Shown piece by piece: positions 60,597 to 64,000 of a DNA stretch of 64,000 nt; within the stretch, counting starts at the first letter, position 1; every line of letters begins with the position of its first letter. Under the pieces are notes generated by a model. That model searched no databases, had not been told where the DNA came from, and saw only the letters and a program-made list of their open reading frames with translations. A program made the translations under genes and the position numbers. Source of the DNA: Thiodiazotropha sp040793985 (GTDB lineage Bacteria > Pseudomonadota > Gammaproteobacteria > Chromatiales > Chromatiaceae); assembly GCA_040793985.1 (NCBI GenBank), contig JBFNJI010000015.1, forward strand, positions 121,597 through 185,596, given 5' to 3'.

Positions 60597-61330
60597 CTAA
60601 GTGGCGGACTGATCCAGGGGACTGACAACACAGACGCCGGGCTGATTGAGCACATGTGTATAGATCATGGTGGTAGACACATTGGCATGGGCCGACAGGG
60701 CCTGCACGGTACGGATGTCGAAATTGGCATCCAACAGATGAGTGGTGAAACTGTGCCGCAGGGTATGGAAGCCCCCCGTTTCTTGATCCAGGCCTCGGTC
60801 ACCGCCCGCTTCACCACTTTTTGATTCGCTGGATCATGCAGGTGATGATGTCGAATCTCCTGGGTAAAACGAACCTGCAGTGAGTGGTGGTCCTTTCGCA
60901 TCTGATTGGGAGCGCCGTCACCCTTGCGTTCTTTGATGTAGATCAATTGCTCAGGTGTGAGCTGGCGAGCGGTCGTTGGGTGATCTATCTCAAGCTGCTT
61001 TGCGGAATCAAACCAATAGTGCCAATCGACATCCTGACACTGCGGTGTCTGCAACAGTTCGCAGTAGAGAACCCGTATAGCATCGATGCATTGGTGGAAT
61101 TGCCAGCCTGAGAAATGTTTTTGGCGGCCTATCATCTCCAAGTAGTTGTTGATGCTTAGGACTGAAAGTGCCTTGATTTTATGTCCATTTTGCGTATTAA
61201 TGAAGTCCTCCAAACGCTTGACATACCAGCGGCGTTGATTCTCAGGAATTGATGCCTTAATGAGACATTTCATGTAGTTATCAAAGAAACGGGCAGTGGG
61301 GTCAGGGACGATGGCAGAAGCATTATTCAT
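60597..61330 (-). pseudogene. intI: Decayed integron integrase (tyrosine recombinase)
   Basis: ATG 61330 has GGAG just upstream. The N-terminal arm is intact and typical of integron integrases (RRWYVKRLEDFI, YLEMIGRQKHFSGWQFHQCIDAIRVLY, DWHYWFDSAKQLE, DHPTTARQL). The centre is missing: after LTPEQLIYIKERKG the frame jumps to RHHHLHDPANQKVVKRAV, so the first catalytic Arg region is deleted (about 90-100 residues by family length). A frameshift in a run of six G (60772-60777 on the plus strand) then breaks the frame. The lost frame continues GFHTLRHSFTTHLLD, AHANVSTTMIYTHVL to TAG at 60597, carrying the His/Arg and Tyr residues. The enzyme cannot be active. Confidence 0.9.
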
Positions 61331-61344
61331 AGGAACTCTCCTTG

Positions 61345-61444
61345 TTACTAACACGGGCATCCTGCCCGAAAACAATCAAATTCAACTTTTATGCTATGCC
61401 GAATCGGCCAATAGCACAATAGGCCGCGTCCGCACTGTTAGTAA
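61345..61444. repeat. Inverted repeat flanking the integron attI region
   Basis: TTACTAACA (61345-61353) and TGTTAGTAA (61436-61444) are a perfect 9-base inverted pair 100 bases across. Their TAAC/GTTA ends resemble integrase core sites (YAAC and GTTR). They lie between the integrase start and the first cassette, where attI belongs. A small hairpin CGGGC/GCCCG (about 61355-61369) lies inside. Confidence 0.4.
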
Positions 61445-61469
61445 TAGTGAAGATTCTGTCTAATGTAAT

Positions 61470-61476
61470 GTTATAC
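61470..61476 (+). other. Cassette 1 boundary / integron crossover core GTTATAC
   Basis: Fits the GTTRRRY-type core loosely and lies 8 bases before the first cassette gene. Its exact complement, GTATAAC, opens the attC site at the other end of the cassette. Confidence 0.55.
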
Positions 61477-61483
61477 GCCTCTT

Positions 61484-61888
61484 ATGAAGCTACTTTGGCC
61501 ATCCATCAGTATATTGTTCATGTTTTTAGTTGGGTGCTCTTTTTTATCAGGGGAGCCAGATAGCGTAGTGGAGTTCGACACAGGATCTTTCGAGGATCTT
61601 GTTATTGGGGAGTCTAAAGAGAGTCTTGTTGAGAGACTCAAAGGCACGAAACACGCCTTTATGCCTTTGCCATTGAATTCGGAAAGATCTGATAACTGGA
61701 TATATATGTCCTCAACAAAATACGTTACGGCCATGGACAGTAAAGAATATGGATTCTTAAAGGCATCTGATCTTTGGGAGGCAGGTTTTGTTGGCTATAG
61801 CACGGGCTGTGGCTGCCCGTTATCAACCTTGCATTTTTCTGAGGGCCGCCTCACCAAAGCTCGAGTCGAATGCTGGATATGCAAATGA
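61484..61888 (+). CDS. Cassette 1: small lipoprotein, unknown
   Basis: 134 residues. A lipoprotein leader (LLWPSISILFMFLVGC, lipobox LVGC, Cys18) precedes a domain with FEDLVIGESKESLVERLKG, a turn-helix resembling the SmpA/BamE-type xxGMxxxxVxxLLG element, and a C-terminal cysteine group (STGCGCPLS, VECWICK). No family is assigned. It starts 8 bases after the core GTTATAC and stops 8 bases before attC, a tight fit typical of integron cassettes. Confidence 0.75.
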   Translation: MKLLWPSISILFMFLVGCSFLSGEPDSVVEFDTGSFEDLVIGESKESLVERLKGTKHAFMPLPLNSERSDNWIYMSSTKYVTAMDSKEYGFLKASDLWEAGFVGYSTGCGCPLSTLHFSEGRLTKARVECWICK

Positions 61889-61895
61889 TCGCGGC

Positions 61896-61959
61896 GTATA
61901 ACAAGCACAACGCGGACTCTGGAAGAGCAACGTCTCCGCCGGTTCGCTGAAGGTTAGGG
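61896..61959 (+). repeat. attC recombination site of cassette 1
   Basis: 64 bases opening with GTATAAC (61896-61902) and closing with GTTAGGG (61953-61959). Inside, an imperfect inverted repeat (AGCACAACGCGGA against TCCGCCGGTTCGCT) with extrahelical bases gives the folded-hairpin form recognised by integron integrases. In the excised circle the closing core would be GTTATAC, the exact complement of the opening GTATAAC. Confidence 0.75.
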
Positions 61960-61965
61960 TTTATT

Positions 61966-62484
61966 TTGAAGTCTGTCATTGCAGAGTTTGAGCAGGGATC
62001 AAAATGGGACTCCAGATTGCTTTTCTCTGGAGTGGTATTCGTAATTATTGCATTTCTCTTTACTTATGACACAGACATCTGGAAGGGGAGTGATCATTTA
62101 TTAATACCCTTGGGTGCAATCGGAATATCTCTTGTTATCTTTGATATCTTATTGCGCGTTATTCGGCCGAAGCTTAAAGTTACTCTATTTGAAATCCGAG
62201 GAAATCAATTAATATTTAGCCCAGTCAAAAACCTTCAATTCTCTGGCTGGTTGGCAGAAGATACGGCTGTGGTATCGATTAGTGACATCTCTAGCTTCAA
62301 GGCTTACGACTTCTACAGCCATGGAAATAAAGCGGGGATGTAGTGGATATGCCTGGAACTCAGAAATAAAAGGGTATATGAATTTAACTTAGACAATTCT
62401 CAATTGGTGAAAGAGATAATTGACTTTTTCAAAATCAACCTTCCAGATGTGGAACTAAAAGTTGATCCACAAATTCAACCCTAA
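61966..62484 (+). pseudogene. Cassette 2: two-helix membrane protein interrupted by an in-frame TAG
   Basis: TTG start 61966. The first 125 codons give two TM helices (LLFSGVVFVIIAFLFTY; LLIPLGAIGISLVIFDILLRVI), then a beta-rich PH-like part (VTLFEIRGNQLIFSPVKNLQFSG, VVSISDISSFKAYDF). TAG at 62341-62343 interrupts, but the same frame continues for 46 sensible codons (WICLELRNKRVYEFN, LVKEIIDFFKINLPDVELK) to TAA at 62482. A single nonsense change or read-through explains this. It belongs to the broad group of small membrane proteins common in integron cassettes; function unknown. Confidence 0.7.
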
Positions 62485-62516
62485 AAATGTAGTACGAGAC
62501 ATGGGTCTGGTTAGTA
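62479..62516 (+). repeat. Degenerate attC-like junction after cassette 2
   Basis: CCCTAAA (62479-62485) is one base from CCCTAAC, the complement expected for cassette 2's opening core GTTAGGG. GTTAGTA (62510-62516) would be the next core. The 38-base span is shorter than normal attC sites, so it is either truncated or coincidental. Confidence 0.35.
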
Positions 62517-62573
62517 AAGCTGTTGTGTGCTCTAGGTATAGTTAATCAGATTAACGTTACAAGGGGGAACAAA

Positions 62574-62927
62574 ATGTCTTATGTCGATGGTTTTATTGCA
62601 GCAGTACCAACTAATAGGAAAGATGAATATATTGCCCATGCTAAAATAACCGCCAACGTCTTTAAGGAATATGGCGCGCTCAAAGTTGTTGAGGCTTGGG
62701 GAGATGATGTACCTGATGGCGAATTAACTTCATTCCCCATGTCAGTTAAGCAGGAAGCAAATGAAACGGTTGTGTTTTCTTGGGTTATTTGGCCGTCAAA
62801 GGTAATACGGGATATTGCATGGCAAAAGATAATGGAAGATCCGAGAATGCAGGAAGATAAAAATCCAATGCCATTTGACGGCAAACGACTTATTTATGGT
62901 GGTTTTAATATTATCCTTGAAGAATAA
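62574..62927 (+). CDS. Cassette 3: DUF1428 family protein
   Basis: 117 residues from ATG 62574, with AGGGGG 6-11 bases upstream. Complete DUF1428 member: YVDGFIAAVPTNRKDEYIAHAKITANVFKEYGALKVVEAWGDDVPDGELTSFP, then EANETVVFSWVIWPSKVIRDIAWQKIMEDPRMQ and PFDGKRLIYGGFNIIL. A dimeric alpha/beta-barrel fold of unknown function, often carried in integron cassettes and operons in Vibrio and soil bacteria. Lower GC than the core genome. It looks intact. Confidence 0.9.
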   Translation: MSYVDGFIAAVPTNRKDEYIAHAKITANVFKEYGALKVVEAWGDDVPDGELTSFPMSVKQEANETVVFSWVIWPSKVIRDIAWQKIMEDPRMQEDKNPMPFDGKRLIYGGFNIILEE

Positions 62928-62928
62928 T

Positions 62929-63021
62929 ATGCGGCAAATAACAGTCGCATTCTCTTCGGATATAAAAAAGCTGCACAGCTCCTCTTTGCACCTTTGTTTT
63001 TCCGGTGATGCGAGGCATTAT
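62929..63021 (+). repeat. attC-like repeat, copy A
   Basis: 93 bases with nested inverted repeats: AATAA/TTATT (62937-62941/63018-63022) and TCGCAT/ATGCGA (62945-62950/63008-63013). It resembles the segment at 63810-63903: both begin ATGC, contain ATAAC then CATTC about ten bases on, and end TTTTTCC..GTGA.GC..GGCATT. It follows cassette 3 directly. The closing core reads CATTATT, not GTT, so it is diverged. Confidence 0.45.
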
Positions 63022-63363
63022 TCACTTAAATCTGGATAATTCAGAGATACTGAATTGGGCTAAGGCCGCTATTGATGCAGAGTTAGCTCATGGCCTAAAT
63101 ACAGATCATCCAAAATGGCGGGCTGTTAGAATAGTTTATGGATATAGGGAGTAGTGAAGCAACTCCTGAAGATAGTTTAAAAGTAATATTAACAATTTTA
63201 GACTTGAGCCTCCAGATATTGTAGTTAGTGTCATTGCAGCAGTCTCGCCAGAAGGTTTTATCGAAAATGCAGGGCGAGAAGTCAGTAATGAAGCACAAAT
63301 CTTAGTAAGGCAAAACCCAAGATTTGTAATTTCTGGGTGGGGTGTGGGAGAGCGGCACACCTG
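63008..63363 (+). pseudogene. Frameshifted cassette-gene remnant
   Basis: From ATG 63008 a 48-codon frame (MRGIIHLNLDNSEILNWAKA, ending IVYGYRE) stops. Two other frames then pick up plausible protein: SSEATPEDSLKVILTILD, then PPDIVVSVIAAVSPEGFIENAGREVSNEAQILVRQNPRFVISGW to TGA at 63361-63363. Two frameshifts would join them. No family is recognised. Confidence 0.4.
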
Positions 63364-63552
63364 AGGTGTAAAAAAGAGTATGGGCATGCCTAGGGGAAGC
63401 AGGGTGAAATCTCATAACATTCGTTCTTGTCGCCACTTATGGGGTTGTTGCGCCCTTTTGGTTCCGACCCCGTAACTCGGGCGATAGGTGTGGTCAAGAA
63501 AGCTTTAAAGAGAGAATTGTAAATTCATTTATAAGCTCAGTGATCAAATGCT
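63364..63552. other. Gene-free stretch inside the cassette region
   Basis: About 190 bases. A CATAAC about 63418 and GGTTGTTGC about 63448 loosely recall attC arms but do not pair well. Nothing firm. Confidence 0.25.
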
Positions 63553-63678
63553 ATGTCTGAAGAAAGGAAAGAATATAAATCAGGTAAAGGGCTGTACTTT
63601 GCAAAAAGAACTCAAGGATACCGCTACCTTGATAATCAGCTTAAATATAATCTCTTTGGCGTGTTTTTCTTGTTGTAG
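63553..63678 (+). CDS. Very small hypothetical frame
   Basis: 41 codons (MSEERKEYKSGKGLYFAKRT, ending LKYNLFGVFFLL). No ribosome-binding site of note and no family. Possibly the 5' stub of a cassette gene that ends in a hydrophobic segment. Confidence 0.25.
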   Translation: MSEERKEYKSGKGLYFAKRTQGYRYLDNQLKYNLFGVFFLL

Positions 63679-63809
63679 GTTTAGTTGAATGCGGTATAGT
63701 GAATTAACCCAAAAAAGAATTTTAAATATTACAGTTTTCTTATATATTCGATGTGTTTCTATAAAAATGAAAAATTACAGTTTGTAAATCGAGTAATAGA
63801 GTAGCCGGT

Positions 63810-63903
63810 ATGCAACGCATAACGATCTCATTCACTGGAAAAAATGAAGCCATACCGCAACAATCTATAGCTATATTTTTCCCAGTGACGCACGGCATTG
63901 GGC
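63810..63903 (+). repeat. attC-like repeat, copy B
   Basis: Related to 62929-63021 (same opening ATGC...CATAAC, same closing TTTTTCC..GTGACGC..GGCATT). Contains GCATAAC, the usual attC R'' form. The two copies bound about 0.8 kb, the size of one cassette with a degraded gene. Confidence 0.45.
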
Positions 63904-63909
63904 TACAAA

Positions 63910-64000
63910 ATGGATGATCTGTACTCGCGGCATCAAACGGAATTTCATCTTAAATCCACATTCTGGCTTTCTGTCACCGCCGGAACCCTGATATTGCCTT
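63910..64000 (+). CDS. Partial reading frame running off the window
   Basis: ATG 63910 opens 30 codons (MDDLYSRHQTEFHLKSTFWL then SVTAGTLILP) without a stop to the edge. Composition returns to higher GC. It could be the next cassette or the first gene beyond the array. Confidence 0.3.
   Translation, partial: MDDLYSRHQTEFHLKSTFWLSVTAGTLILP

Noticed and set aside
1..64000. CRISPR array or insertion sequence
   Set aside because: No regularly spaced direct repeats of 25-40 bases with unique spacers and no transposase frame were seen.

Overview
The window is a contiguous piece of a gammaproteobacterial chromosome. Gene pairings typical of that class support this: murA-hisG-hisD-hisC, argS beside a SPOR-domain gene, petABC followed by sspA-sspB, mutY-yggX, and trmB/thiG/thiS nearby. 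The first ~58.9 kb is dense, moderately GC-rich core chromosome. The last ~5 kb (58.9-64 kb) is AT-richer accessory DNA. The gene mix would fit a Chromatiales-like, respiring, iron- and phosphate-scavenging bacterium, but no gene here fixes the genus.

Layout. 1-2.3 kb: 3'-truncated hemB, a thioredoxin, a candidate sigma-28-driven small RNA and tsaC. 2.4-10.1 kb: an orphan periplasmic-binding/PAS sensor, an MlaC-like lipid carrier, a Met/His/Cys-rich secreted protein, an isoprenylcysteine-methyltransferase-like membrane protein, ppk2, a ClC channel/antiporter and a methyltransferase. 10.1-13 kb: feoABC behind a Fur box. 13-17.6 kb: a chemoreceptor, a SPOR protein and argS. 17.6-24.6 kb: a phosphate block (PilZ gene, phoB, pstSCAB, phoU) with three recognisable Pho-box promoters. 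24.6-31.2 kb: glycogen phosphorylase, an FG-GAP repeat lipoprotein and priA. 31.3-35.5 kb: a structured leader, fructosamine kinase, an atypical HAD protein and three poorly known genes, one resembling a papain-fold peptidase. 35.7-42.7 kb: hisC, hisD, hisG, murA, an adenylate cyclase-PilZ fusion and a DegS/AlgW-like protease. 42.8-58.8 kb: a Nif3-like protein, the cytochrome bc1 operon, sspAB, a macrodomain protein, fetAB, trmB, thiGS, an acyl-CoA synthetase, tRNA-Gly(CCC), an AsmA protein, mutY, yggX and tRNA-Phe.

58.9-64 kb: accessory region. A 47-bp copy of the tRNA-Phe 3' end (60308-60354) marks a ~1.4-kb segment carrying a HigBA-type toxin-antitoxin pair and an orphan AbrB-type antitoxin. 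Next comes a decayed integron integrase pointing leftward, with an internal deletion and a frameshift in a G run. Rightward-pointing cassette-like genes follow. The first has matching boundaries: GTTATAC at its start and GTATAAC opening the attC hairpin after its stop. Later cassettes look progressively degraded, with an in-frame amber codon, frameshifts and divergent attC-like repeats.

Functional threads. Phosphate starvation (PhoB, Pst, PhoU) probably also controls a c-di-GMP receptor-type PilZ gene. PilZ appears a second time, fused to a class III nucleotidyl cyclase. Iron uptake (Feo, Fur-controlled) and FetAB transport are both present. The right end records past integron activity next to a tRNA insertion site.
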